From contig CAYVZE010000031.1 in assembly GCA_964455685.1 (NCBI GenBank), forward strand, positions 1-29,226: a stretch of 29,226 bases of DNA, written 5' to 3'. The notes beneath the pieces are model-generated. The model was not told where the DNA came from. It did not search any database and saw nothing but the letters and a program-made list of their open reading frames with translations. Shown one piece after another: positions 1-7,405 of this stretch; the first letter of the stretch is position 1, and each line of letters opens with the position of its first letter. This DNA comes from ZC4RG30 sp964455685. GTDB lineage: Bacteria > Pseudomonadota > Gammaproteobacteria > Steroidobacterales > Steroidobacteraceae. The position numbers and the translations under genes were made by a program.

Positions 1-2361
1 CCGCGCTTCGAGGCGCAGCAGATCCGCGCGCTGGGCAAGGTGATCGCCAACGGCCACTTCTACAAGGGCGCCAAGCCCGTGTACTGGTGCCTGGACTGCC
101 GCTCGGCGCTGGCCGAGGCCGAGGTGGAGTACGAGGACCACGAGTCCCATGCCATCGACGTGGCCTTCCCGGTGGTGGATGCGGCCGACCTTGCCCGTCG
201 CATCGGCGCTGCGGCCGACGCCGTGCAGGAGGCCGAGGTCGTCATCTGGACCACCACGCCGTGGACGCTGCCGGCCAACGAGGCGGTGGCGCTGAACGCC
301 ACGCTGCCCTGTGTGCTGGTGGAGTTCGAGGCTGCCGGTCGCCGGCACCGCGCCGTGCTGGCCGAGGGACTGCTGGCCAGTTGCCTGTCGCGCTATGGCG
401 TGGAGGAGGGCGGTGCGCGCCAGCTGGCGCGCTTCGACGGTGCCGCGCTGGAACACCTGAAGCTGCAGCATCCCTTCAATGACCGGCAGGTGCCGGTGAT
501 CCTCGGCGACCATGTGACGCTCGAGGCCGGCACCGGCGCCGTGCACACTGCGCCGGCGCACGGCATGGAGGACTACATCGCCGGCCTGCGCTACAAGCTG
601 CCGGTGGTGAACCCGGTGCAAGGGGACGGCCGCTTCCGTCCCGAGGTGCCGCTGGTGGGTGGGCTGAAGCTCCATGAGGGCGCACTGCGCATCATCGAGG
701 CCCTCTCCAGCTCCGGCCGTCTGCTGCGCCAGGCGAAGCTCAGGCACAGCTACCCGCACTGCTGGCGCCACCACTCCCCGGTGATCTACCTGGCGACCCC
801 GCAATGGTTCATCTCCATGGACCAGAAGGGCCTGCGCGAGAACGCGCTGCGCGACATCCACAAGGTGCAGTGGACGCCCTCCTGGGGCGGCCAGCGCATC
901 CACGACATGATTGCCAACCGTCCCGACTGGTGCCTGTCGCGCCAGCGCACCTGGGGCGTGCCCATCGCGCTGTTCGTGCACCAGGAGAGCGGCGAGCCGC
1001 ATCCGCGCACGCCTGAGCTGCTGGAGCAGGTGGCCGCGCGGGTGGAGAAGGATGGCATCGACGCCTGGTTCGAACTCGATCCGGCCGAGCTGCTGGGCGA
1101 GGAAGCCCCGCAGTACCGCAAGGTCACCGACGTGATGGACGTGTGGGCCGACTCCGGCCTGTCGTTCGAGTGCGTGCAGCGCACGCACGAGGAGTTCTCC
1201 GCGCCGGTGGACCTGTACCTGGAGGGCTCGGACCAGCACCGCGGCTGGTTCCACAGCTCGCTGCTGATGTCCGAGGCCCTCTACCAGCGGGCACCGTACA
1301 AGGGCGTGCTCACCCACGGCTTCACCGTGGATGAGAAGGGCCGCAAGATGTCCAAGTCGCTGGGCAACGTGATCGCGCCGGACAAGGTGATGAACTCGCT
1401 GGGCGCGGACGTGCTGCGCCTGTGGGTGGCGGCCACCGACTACTCCGCCGAGATGAGCATCTCGGACGAGATCCTCAAGCGCATGGCCGACTCCTACCGC
1501 CGCCTGCGCAACACGGTGCGCTACCTGCTGGGCAACCTGGACGGCTTCGACCCGGCGCGCGATGCCGTGCCGGTGGAACAGCTGCTGGACCTCGACGGCT
1601 GGGCGCTGCGCCGCGCGCGCGACCTGCAGCAGGAGGTCATCGAGGCCTACCGCGGCTACCAGTTCCACCTGATCTACCAGAAGGTGCACAACTTCTGCGT
1701 CAATGACCTCGGCGCGCTGTACCTGGACGTGCTGAAGGACCGCATGTACACCACGCCGGCCACCGGCCTGGCGCGGCGTTCGGCGCAGACGGCCATGCAC
1801 CACATCGCCCAGGCCATGGTGCGCTGGCTGGCGCCCATCCTGTCGTTCACCGCCGAGGAGATCTGGCAGGTGCTGCCGGGCCGCGATGCGGCGGCGAAGT
1901 CGGTGTTCCTGACCACCTGGCATGAGTTCCCGGCGCTGCCGGACGCGCGGGTGGACTGGGATGCGCTGCTGCAGCTGCGCGCGGCCATCCAGCGCGAGCT
2001 GGAGAAGCTGCGCGAGGCCGATGTCATCGGTGCGCCGCTGGAGGCCGAAGTCGACGTGTACGCGCTGCCCGAGCTGGCGCGGCGCTACGGCGGCGTGGGC
2101 GAGGAGCTGCGCTTCCTGACCATCACCTCCGCCGCCCGCGTGCATGCCGTCGAGGCGGCCCCCGAGGGTGCGGTGGCCGCCGAGGCGGGCGGTGCGCCGC
2201 TGTCCGGCGTGTGGCTGCGCGTTGCCGCCAGTCCACATGCCAAGTGCGTGCGCTGCTGGCACCGCGTGCCCGACGTGGGCAGCCATGCGGAGCATCCCGA
2301 GCTCTGCGGGCGCTGCGTGGGCAACATTTCCGGCCAGCCCGAGGTGCGGCGCCATGTCTGA
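1..2361 (+). CDS. ileS: Isoleucyl-tRNA synthetase, 3' portion (5' end outside window)
   Basis: This cytoplasmic class I synthetase charges tRNA-Ile with isoleucine and edits misactivated valine. The frame is open from base 1, so the gene enters from upstream. About 786 residues are present against roughly 940 in the family, so about 150 N-terminal residues, including the HIGH motif, lie outside. Visible landmarks are KGAKPVYWC and CRSALAEAEVEY near the left edge, the editing-domain motif WTTTPWTLPAN, the KMSKS loop (bases 1345-1359, within GRKMSKSLGN), and a C-terminal zinc-binding knuckle with CVRC and CGRC pairs. The stop TGA (2359-2361) lies inside the start of lspA, so the two are translationally coupled. 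No frameshift or missing motif is seen. Confidence 0.97.
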   Translation, partial: PRFEAQQIRALGKVIANGHFYKGAKPVYWCLDCRSALAEAEVEYEDHESHAIDVAFPVVDAADLARRIGAAADAVQEAEVVIWTTTPWTLPANEAVALNATLPCVLVEFEAAGRRHRAVLAEGLLASCLSRYGVEEGGARQLARFDGAALEHLKLQHPFNDRQVPVILGDHVTLEAGTGAVHTAPAHGMEDYIAGLRYKLPVVNPVQGDGRFRPEVPLVGGLKLHEGALRIIEALSSSGRLLRQAKLRHSYPHCWRHHSPVIYLATPQWFISMDQKGLRENALRDIHKVQWTPSWGGQRIHDMIANRPDWCLSRQRTWGVPIALFVHQESGEPHPRTPELLEQVAARVEKDGIDAWFELDPAELLGEEAPQYRKVTDVMDVWADSGLSFECVQRTHEEFSAPVDLYLEGSDQHRGWFHSSLLMSEALYQRAPYKGVLTHGFTVDEKGRKMSKSLGNVIAPDKVMNSLGADVLRLWVAATDYSAEMSISDEILKRMADSYRRLRNTVRYLLGNLDGFDPARDAVPVEQLLDLDGWALRRARDLQQEVIEAYRGYQFHLIYQKVHNFCVNDLGALYLDVLKDRMYTTPATGLARRSAQTAMHHIAQAMVRWLAPILSFTAEEIWQVLPGRDAAAKSVFLTTWHEFPALPDARVDWDALLQLRAAIQRELEKLREADVIGAPLEAEVDVYALPELARRYGGVGEELRFLTITSAARVHAVEAAPEGAVAAEAGGAPLSGVWLRVAASPHAKCVRCWHRVPDVGSHAEHPELCGRCVGNISGQPEVRRHV

Positions 2362-2881
2362 TTCGTCACTGCCCCTGCGGCGTTCCGGCCTCGTCTGGTG
2401 GCCGCTGGGGGCCGTGACACTGGTGCTGGACCAGCTCACCAAGGCCGTCATCGAGCATTCGATGATGCTGCACGAGTCGATCTACGTGCTGCCGGTGCTG
2501 GACATCGTCCATGCGCGCAACACCGGCGCTGCCTTCAGCTTCCTCGCCGATGCCGGCGGCTGGCAGCGCTGGGCGTTCACTGCGTTCGCGCTGGTGGTGA
2601 CGGCGGTGATCCTGTGGACGCTGCGGCGCACCGGTGTGCAGGGACAGAGGTTGCAGACCGCCGGCCTGATGCTGATCGCCAGCGGCGCGGTGGGCAATGC
2701 CATCGACCGCATCCGCCACGGTTTCGTGGTGGATTTCGTCGCCGCCCATTGGGGCGATGCCTATTTCCCGGCCTTCAACGTGGCCGACAGCTGCATCACC
2801 GTCGGCGCCGGCTGCATCCTGCTGGATGCGCTGCGCCAGTGGCGGCGCGAGCGGCAGGTGGCCGGCAAGAGGGTGCCATGA
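2354..2881 (+). CDS. lspA: Lipoprotein signal peptidase (signal peptidase II)
   Basis: This inner-membrane aspartyl protease removes the signal peptide from diacylglyceryl-prolipoproteins. The 175-residue product has the usual family length and about four hydrophobic segments. Diagnostic motifs are VLDQLTK near the N-terminus, NTGAAFSF, and the two catalytic-Asp motifs GNAIDR and FNVADS. The ATG at 2354 overlaps the ileS stop by 8 bases, and the lspA TGA overlaps the ispH ATG as ATGA, so ileS-lspA-ispH is one coupled operon. In Pseudomonas an FKBP-type gene (fkpB/slpA) sits between lspA and ispH; it is absent here. Confidence 0.97.
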   Translation: MSDSSLPLRRSGLVWWPLGAVTLVLDQLTKAVIEHSMMLHESIYVLPVLDIVHARNTGAAFSFLADAGGWQRWAFTAFALVVTAVILWTLRRTGVQGQRLQTAGLMLIASGAVGNAIDRIRHGFVVDFVAAHWGDAYFPAFNVADSCITVGAGCILLDALRQWRRERQVAGKRVP

Positions 2882-3837
2882 GCGAAGGCATGCAGATCCT
2901 GCTGGCCAGCCCGCGCGGCTTCTGCGCCGGGGTGGATCGCGCCATCGACATCGTCGAGCGCGCGCTGGAGCTGTTCGGCGCGCCCATCTACGTGCGCCAC
3001 GAGGTGGTGCACAACCGCCATGTGGTCGAGCGGCTGCGTGGCCTGGGTGCGGTGTTCGTGGAGGAGCTGGACGAGGTCCCCGATGGCGCCACGGTGATCT
3101 TCTCCGCGCATGGCGTGTCCAGCGCAGTGGAGAACGAGGCGCGGCGGCGCGGGCTGAACGTGTTCGACGCCACCTGCCCGCTGGTCACCAAGGTGCACCT
3201 GGAGGTCTCCCGCCATGCGCGCGACGCGCGCGACGTGGTGCTGATCGGCCACGCCGGCCACCCGGAAGTGGAAGGCACCATGGGCCGCTTCGACACCTCC
3301 TTCGGCGGCGCCATCCACCTGGTGGAGGACATCGAGGACGCCGAGTCGCTCGAAGTGGCGCGGCCGCAGACCCTGGCCTTCGTCACCCAGACCACGTTGT
3401 CGGTGGATGACACCCAGGCCATCGTCGAGGCGCTGCGCCGGCGCTTCCCGCAGCTGCAGGCGCCGCGGGTGGAGGACATCTGCTATGCCACGCAGAACCG
3501 GCAGGACGCGGTGAAGAAGCTGCTGACGCAATGCGACGTGCTGGTCGTCGTCGGGTCGAAGAGCAGCTCGAACTCCAACCGGCTGCGCGAGCTGGCGGAC
3601 AGGGCGGGGATTGCCGGCTACCTGGTCGACGGGCCGGACGACCTGCGGCGCGAGTGGTTCGACGGCCGTCGCGCGGTGGGCGTCACCGCCGGGGCGTCGG
3701 CGCCGGAGCTGCTGGTGCAGCAGGTGGTGCAGCGGCTGCGCGAGTGGGGGGGCAGCGAGCCGCAGGAGCTGGTGGGGCGCGAGGAGAAGGTGGTGTTCAG
3801 CTTGCCGAAGGCGCTCAGGGCGGCGAAGGCGGGCTGA
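2878..3837 (+). CDS. ispH: 4-hydroxy-3-methylbut-2-enyl diphosphate reductase
   Basis: IspH (LytB) is the 4Fe-4S enzyme of the last step of the MEP pathway. It reduces HMBPP to isopentenyl and dimethylallyl diphosphate in the cytoplasm. The product is 319 residues, the normal length. The three cluster-ligand cysteines are visible: Cys16 in GFCAGVDRAI, Cys100 in DATCPLVTKVH and Cys202 in DICYATQNRQDAV. The substrate-binding motifs HEVVHN, SAHGVS and GSKSSSNSNRL are also intact. The start is the ATG in the ATGA overlap with lspA; a second Met (residue 5) is possible. The gene ends 29 bases from the convergent minus-strand pilE, with a small hairpin between them. Confidence 0.97.
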   Translation: MSEGMQILLASPRGFCAGVDRAIDIVERALELFGAPIYVRHEVVHNRHVVERLRGLGAVFVEELDEVPDGATVIFSAHGVSSAVENEARRRGLNVFDATCPLVTKVHLEVSRHARDARDVVLIGHAGHPEVEGTMGRFDTSFGGAIHLVEDIEDAESLEVARPQTLAFVTQTTLSVDDTQAIVEALRRRFPQLQAPRVEDICYATQNRQDAVKKLLTQCDVLVVVGSKSSSNSNRLRELADRAGIAGYLVDGPDDLRREWFDGRRAVGVTAGASAPELLVQQVVQRLREWGGSEPQELVGREEKVVFSLPKALRAAKAG

Positions 3838-3844
3838 CCGGATT

Positions 3845-3864
3845 GCCGCCCGGCAGTGGGCGGC
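3845..3864. terminator. Small hairpin between convergent ispH and pilE
   Basis: GCCGCCC (3845-3851) pairs perfectly with GGGCGGC (3858-3864) around a 6-base loop, in the 29-base gap between the two convergent stop codons. Neither side has a clear U-tract (TCTCAT on the plus strand). It may act as a weak bidirectional terminator; it could also be chance in GC-rich DNA. Confidence 0.4.
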
Positions 3865-3866
3865 TC

Positions 3867-4316
3867 TCATCGCCAGCATTCATCGGTGGTGTCCCGGCCC
3901 TGCGCATCCTGCGAGGATCGGCGCCCGGTCTCGTCAATGGCAAAGCGCGCGCAGGCGAAGTCGCGCGCCTGTCGCCCGCCTGCGCGAACAACGGCTTCGG
4001 CCCTGTAGCCCTGTCCTTCGTTGCGCAGGGTGACCGACAGTTCGTAGGCGCCCGAACCCGTCACCGCGGCGCGTCCCAGTCCACCGGCATCGGGCGCCTC
4101 CGCAATGCGGTCCGTGTAGGCGAAGGCGTGCAGGTAGTGGCGTTCCTCCGCATGCTGCAGTTCCAGCAGCGCCAGCCGCGCTTCGGTACGCTGCGCCCGG
4201 TGCACCACGGCTCCGTAGCCCGGCCAGGCAATGGCGCAGAGCAGGGCGAGTACGGCCAGCGCCACCAGCAGTTCGACCAGCGTGAAGCCGGAACCTGGCT
4301 GACGTGCATGCGTCAT
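3867..4316 (-). CDS. pilE: PilE-type minor type IV pilin (minus-strand cluster)
   Basis: This 149-residue prepilin is a predicted minor subunit of the type IV pilus, cleaved by PilD and held in the inner membrane before assembly. The leader MTHARQPGSG is followed by the type III prepilin motif G|FTLVELLVAL with Glu at +5, then a hydrophobic helix ending in AWPGYG. The C-terminal half has the PilE pattern, with a Tyr-rich segment (AEERHYLHAFAYTDR), ARDFACARFAID and a terminal DECW giving a likely disulfide. The ATG at 4316 overlaps the stop of the upstream short pilY1 (ATGA). It is the last gene of the minus-strand cluster and runs convergently into ispH, the position pilE has in Pseudomonas aeruginosa. 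Confidence 0.88.
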   Translation of the reverse strand: MTHARQPGSGFTLVELLVALAVLALLCAIAWPGYGAVVHRAQRTEARLALLELQHAEERHYLHAFAYTDRIAEAPDAGGLGRAAVTGSGAYELSVTLRNEGQGYRAEAVVRAGGRQARDFACARFAIDETGRRSSQDAQGRDTTDECWR

Positions 4317-5359
4317 TCGGCATCCGTCCTGCGCCACCAGGTACGGCGCGGACGGGTATCCACGTCGCAGGCTGGAACAGGCTCTTCGTCCAGCGTGCAG
4401 GTCGCGGCGGGTGCTGCGTCCGCCATGTCGAGTCGCAGCCGTTCGCCGGCTGCCACGGGCCGCGGCAGCGGCAAGCTCCATTGGTCCTCCCGGGTGACGA
4501 ATGGTTGCCCCTGCCGGAGGTCGACGCTCGCAATCCGGGCAAAGACCTCGCAGGCGCCATCCCGCGGCATTGCTTCGGCGATGACCAGCACTGCGCGGTG
4601 CGACACCGTGAGCGTGGGGGTGAGTACATGCCCCCTGCCCAGTTCGATGAACCACCCGGGTGCGTCGATGGGCATCGCGCCCGCGACTTCGACGGCCTGG
4701 TGGGTGGCTGGCACCCTGTGCAGGTCCTCCTCGCGAAGCGGCGGCCAGTCTCCACCCTCCTTGCCCATCCAGGCGCCGGGGGCGGCATGGTCCTTCAGCA
4801 CATACAGACGGTTGCTGGCCGCCGGATTGCCGGGAGCGGCGGTGCCAATGGCGATGTTCAACCATGGCTGCATGCCCGGTGGCTGGGCGAGGGAGATGTC
4901 GGGCGGTGCAAGGAATCCCCGGCCCTCTGCATTACGGAAGTCGGCGAAAACGCCGCCGCTGAGCCACCGCCCGGCCTCTGCGCCGTGGTTGATGTCGAAG
5001 CGCCACAGCCGGGCAGCCATGTCGCCGGCATAGATGCGGTCATGCAGGCCGTCGCCATCGAGGTCGATGGCGGCCAGGCTGCTGGTGAAGGGGGCGTCCA
5101 TGTCACTGAACCGCTGGATGGCCGAGCGGGTGCCGGCTGACCAGAGCAGTTGTCCTGATTCCCCGTCCACCAGTGACAGGGAAGTTTCCAGGCCTCCTTC
5201 GAGCCGCGCGGACCGGGCGGGCCCGTTGCCGATGCGCACCAGCATGGACACGGAGCCCTGCGGCAGGCACGACACGGGCCCTGCGGCGGCGGAAGGCGGA
5301 GCCAGGGCGCTGCAGGCCGTTCCCATTGCCAGCAGCAGGGCAAGGGCGCGGCCGTTCAT
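4313..5359 (-). CDS. Short PilY1-like protein (C-terminal propeller part only)
   Basis: This 348-residue protein has a signal-like N-terminus (MNGRALALLLAMGTACSALA) and then corresponds only to the C-terminal third of PilY1. It has an Asp-rich loop D-L-D-G-D-G-L-H-D (residues 99-107), immediately followed by IYAGDMAARLWRFD (109-122), the PilY1 signature. Later GWFIEL and a near-terminal TWWRR match the GWYITVP and VSWRE segments at the end of the full-length PilY1 encoded at 10511-14182. There is no von Willebrand-A domain. Upstream it overlaps pilX by 4 bases and downstream it overlaps pilE by 4 bases, so it is a compact gene, not a frameshifted relic. It may act as a reduced tip/anti-retraction factor for this second pilin set; that role is inferred. 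Confidence 0.82.
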   Translation of the reverse strand: MNGRALALLLAMGTACSALAPPSAAAGPVSCLPQGSVSMLVRIGNGPARSARLEGGLETSLSLVDGESGQLLWSAGTRSAIQRFSDMDAPFTSSLAAIDLDGDGLHDRIYAGDMAARLWRFDINHGAEAGRWLSGGVFADFRNAEGRGFLAPPDISLAQPPGMQPWLNIAIGTAAPGNPAASNRLYVLKDHAAPGAWMGKEGGDWPPLREEDLHRVPATHQAVEVAGAMPIDAPGWFIELGRGHVLTPTLTVSHRAVLVIAEAMPRDGACEVFARIASVDLRQGQPFVTREDQWSLPLPRPVAAGERLRLDMADAAPAATCTLDEEPVPACDVDTRPRRTWWRRTDAE

Positions 5360-5874
5360 GTCGGCCCCGTCGATCGTACTGCGCCTTCCGCCGCCGCGGC
5401 ACCAGCCGGCATCACGCGCACAACACCCTGCACATGGGTCATGCGGATGCCGCGTGCCACGTGTCCGGTGCTTTCGATCTCGAAGTGATGTGCCTCGAAT
5501 GCATCACTGCTGAATCCAGCGGGCAGGCGGCTGGTTCCCAGGTGTCGCACCGTGACGCTGATGGATCCGGGAGAGGTAGGCAATGGCTGCAGCGCATAGG
5601 TCGTTGCCGATGCCTCATGCATGGAGCCGATGCGCTCCATGGCATCCCTCACGCCGATGGTGGCCAGTGCGTCCGCGCGCTGGTGAAGCACGCGGCTGCC
5701 CGCCAGCTGCTCACCGAACAGCGCGTCGTGCAGGGCGCCGGCGCTGAGCAGGGCGATCACAGCCAGCAGCCCCAGCATCATTGCCGTGGCAAAGCCGCCT
5801 GGACGGCCAGGATGTGCCCGCGCCCCCTTGAGTACCGGGCCATCGTGCCTGGTATCAGCTGGCCGCATCACCAT
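5356..5874 (-). CDS. pilX: PilX-like minor pilin (minus-strand cluster)
   Basis: This 172-residue prepilin-like protein has a longer basic leader (about 28 residues) ending in RPGG|FATAMMLGLLAVIALLSAG. Residue +5 is Met instead of Glu, as expected for PilX/GspK-type tip subunits. The stretch GEQLAGSRVLHQRADALATIGVRDAMERI parallels the AGN..F..A...A..A.EW segment of the plus-strand PilX. The C-terminal part (FEIESTGHVARGIRMTHVQG) has the typical late beta strands. The ATG at 5874 shares its A with the pilW TGA (TGATG), and the end overlaps the short pilY1 start as ATGA. A second start at 5868 is possible. Identity rests on gene order and these motifs because PilX sequences are weakly conserved. 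Confidence 0.78.
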   Translation of the reverse strand: MVMRPADTRHDGPVLKGARAHPGRPGGFATAMMLGLLAVIALLSAGALHDALFGEQLAGSRVLHQRADALATIGVRDAMERIGSMHEASATTYALQPLPTSPGSISVTVRHLGTSRLPAGFSSDAFEAHHFEIESTGHVARGIRMTHVQGVVRVMPAGAAAAEGAVRSTGPT

Positions 5875-6743
5875 CAAGCCGCCGCGTTGCGCAACCGGAT
5901 CTGTCGCGCGACTTCCAGCGTGCGCGGCGCTCCACCCGGCAAGGCGGTCCCGTCTGCACGCACGCGCAGGCGGATGCGCACCGCCTCCGGTGCGGCTTCG
6001 CCGGGCAGCAGTTCGACCTGCAAGTCCTCGACACCCGGCATTACCTCCGTATCGATGAATGCCGGTGTGCCGGCAATGCTGGTCAGGGATTTCACGCGCA
6101 GCGCCGGCAGCGCGGGATCGCCATCGGAAGCCTGTGACACGTACCAGGCGCGTACGATCAGTTCGCGCAGTTCCGCGCCGCTGGCTGCGCCAGCGGCCGT
6201 CCACGGGGCATCGCCTTGCCAGTGCAGCGAGCCTTGCCCTGGCCGGGTGGCGGAGTTCAGCCATTGCGCGCGCCCGGGTTCGGGAAAGGAGGCAAGGCGG
6301 GAGGAGAGCCTGCGCAGCACCAGCACCTGCGTGCCTGCGACGGTACCTCCGCGCGGTTCGCAGTCCAGCTGCCAGGCCTGGGAGGCCTGCAGCGGCAGGT
6401 CGATCCGGGCCACCAGATCCTTGCCGCAGCGGCCTGCAGCTTCTGGAATGGCATCTTCCGGCAGGCGCAGGGGCCGGCCGCTCGCGCCGAAATAGCCCGC
6501 CATCTGGATCTCCGGTTCCAGCGTGGCGAAGACGTACTGCACCTGCTCATGGAGCTGCTGGACAGCGCCCGCCTCGCGCCGCGACTGCGCTGCCTTCGAG
6601 AAGGCGGACAATCCGCCGGCCGTGGCGGTGGAGAGCAGGGCGACAGCCACGATCAGTTCCGTCAGCGAAACGCCGCGGCAATGCCGGTGGCGGACTTTCC
6701 GCCGAAGGTGCGCCTCCCTGGTGCTTGCAGTTCCGGTAACCAT
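5874..6743 (-). CDS. pilW: PilW-like minor pilin (minus-strand cluster)
   Basis: This 289-residue minor pilin of the initiation/tip complex has an N-terminal prepilin motif CRG|VSLTELIVAVALLSTATAG with Glu at +5. It continues with the conserved PilW pattern: a helical LHEQVQYVFATLEPEIQMAGYFG segment, then a long beta-rich domain with ELRELIVRAWYVS and a VEDLQVELL..EAVRIRLRVRA segment near the C-terminus. The ATG at 6743 is supported by an AAGG Shine-Dalgarno about 9 bases upstream. It sits 44 bases after the pilV stop, the only non-overlapping junction in this cluster. The leader of about 26 residues is longer than usual. Confidence 0.83.
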   Translation of the reverse strand: MVTGTASTREAHLRRKVRHRHCRGVSLTELIVAVALLSTATAGGLSAFSKAAQSRREAGAVQQLHEQVQYVFATLEPEIQMAGYFGASGRPLRLPEDAIPEAAGRCGKDLVARIDLPLQASQAWQLDCEPRGGTVAGTQVLVLRRLSSRLASFPEPGRAQWLNSATRPGQGSLHWQGDAPWTAAGAASGAELRELIVRAWYVSQASDGDPALPALRVKSLTSIAGTPAFIDTEVMPGVEDLQVELLPGEAAPEAVRIRLRVRADGTALPGGAPRTLEVARQIRLRNAAA

Positions 6744-6787
6744 TGCCGGTGACCTTACGCAGAAGGTCGCGCCGGCCGGGCGCGGCT

Positions 6788-7249
6788 TTATGGTGGGGTC
6801 GCACCGATTTCCCGGGACAATTGAGGATCCAGCATGACAGGCAGCTGGAGCCGTCCAGCATCCCGTCCTGGTGGCGCCCGCCATCCCAGCTCCAGCAAGA
6901 GGACGCCTTGCATCGCGCCCGCACTTTCTTCCGGGCGCACCAGGGCCACCCTCTGATGCGGCGAGATGCCCGCGGCGGGCAGCACGGCCGGCATCCGCCC
7001 GCGCGATTCCTCCAGCACCGCTTCCAGTTGTCCGGGCGAGGCCACGTGTTGCAGCTGGTCGGCGAGATCCGCCGCGAAATCCACCGCCCGGGTCAGCAGC
7101 AGGGAGTCCTGCGTGGAGCGCAGGGCCTGGACCAGCGTGGCGCAGGCGCCGCCCAGGGCCAGTGCCAGCAGCAGCAAGGCCACCAGCACGTCCAGCATCG
7201 CGAAGCCGCCTGGGCGGCGCCGGCGCATGGGAGCTACGTCAGTGGGCAT
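6788..7249 (-). CDS. pilV: PilV-like minor pilin (minus-strand cluster, first gene)
   Basis: This 153-residue prepilin is predicted to be the first gene of the minus-strand operon. Its leader ends RRRRPGG|FAMLDVLVALLLLALALG. The residue at +5 of the mature protein is Asp, not the near-universal Glu. PilV features are the MLDVLVALLLL core, then TRAVDFAADLADQLQHV, a region shared with type IV pilus modification protein PilV. The ATG chosen is at 7249; a Met seven codons in (MRRRRPGG) is an alternative with a more typical leader. No good Shine-Dalgarno is seen upstream. No GspH/FimU gene precedes it on this strand before the divergent plus-strand operon begins. Confidence 0.78.
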   Translation of the reverse strand: MPTDVAPMRRRRPGGFAMLDVLVALLLLALALGGACATLVQALRSTQDSLLLTRAVDFAADLADQLQHVASPGQLEAVLEESRGRMPAVLPAAGISPHQRVALVRPEESAGAMQGVLLLELGWRAPPGRDAGRLQLPVMLDPQLSREIGATPP

Positions 7250-7405
7250 GCGGGATTTATGTCGCAGGAAAACTGTGACGTGTGCACGGATTCCTGCCGC
7301 TTGTCGGCCGGAATGGGCCATTCGTCGGGACGCGTGGCTGGCCTGCCTGCCGCTGACCAAGATACGCACATGGAAAACCGCATCCGGAACGAGGGACGCC
7401 TCACA
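7250..7405. promoter_or_regulatory. Divergent intergenic region driving both pilin clusters
   Basis: These 156 bases separate the divergent pilV (minus) and pilE (plus), so both promoters should lie here or just inside the genes. A GAGGGA Shine-Dalgarno (7391-7396) stands 9 bases before the pilE ATG. CCATTCGTC (7318-7326) differs at one base from the CCGTTCGTC box bound by AlgR at the Pseudomonas fimU promoter. No convincing -35/-10 pair was found; a GG-N10-GC sigma-54-like pattern at 7340-7353 is weak. Confidence 0.5.

Noticed and set aside
2144..2353. An N-terminal extension of lspA upstream of 2354 in the same frame.
   Set aside because: That stretch encodes the ileS zinc-knuckle region in another frame; LspA family length and the ATG overlapping the ileS stop support 2354.
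3531..5033. A 500-codon plus-strand open frame spanning the ispH end and the minus-strand pilE/short pilY1.
   Set aside because: It crosses a real gene boundary out of frame with ispH and shows low-complexity Arg/Gly/Ala composition; the minus-strand pilin motifs are unambiguous.
4313..5874. The idea that the short PilY1 and PilX are fragments of a frameshifted full-length pilY1.
   Set aside because: PilX has its own prepilin N-terminus, the short PilY1 has its own signal peptide, and no vWA remnant was recognised in any frame between them.
7274..7289. A Crp/Clp/Vfr-like half site (TGTGA) in the divergent pilin spacer.
   Set aside because: The second half (CACGG) does not match TCACA, so only one half-site is present.
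7339..7354. A sigma-54-like TGGC...GC element before the plus-strand pilE.
   Set aside because: Only the GG-N10-GC core fits; the -12 side (CCGCT) is poor and a GG-N10-GC match is frequent in such GC-rich DNA.
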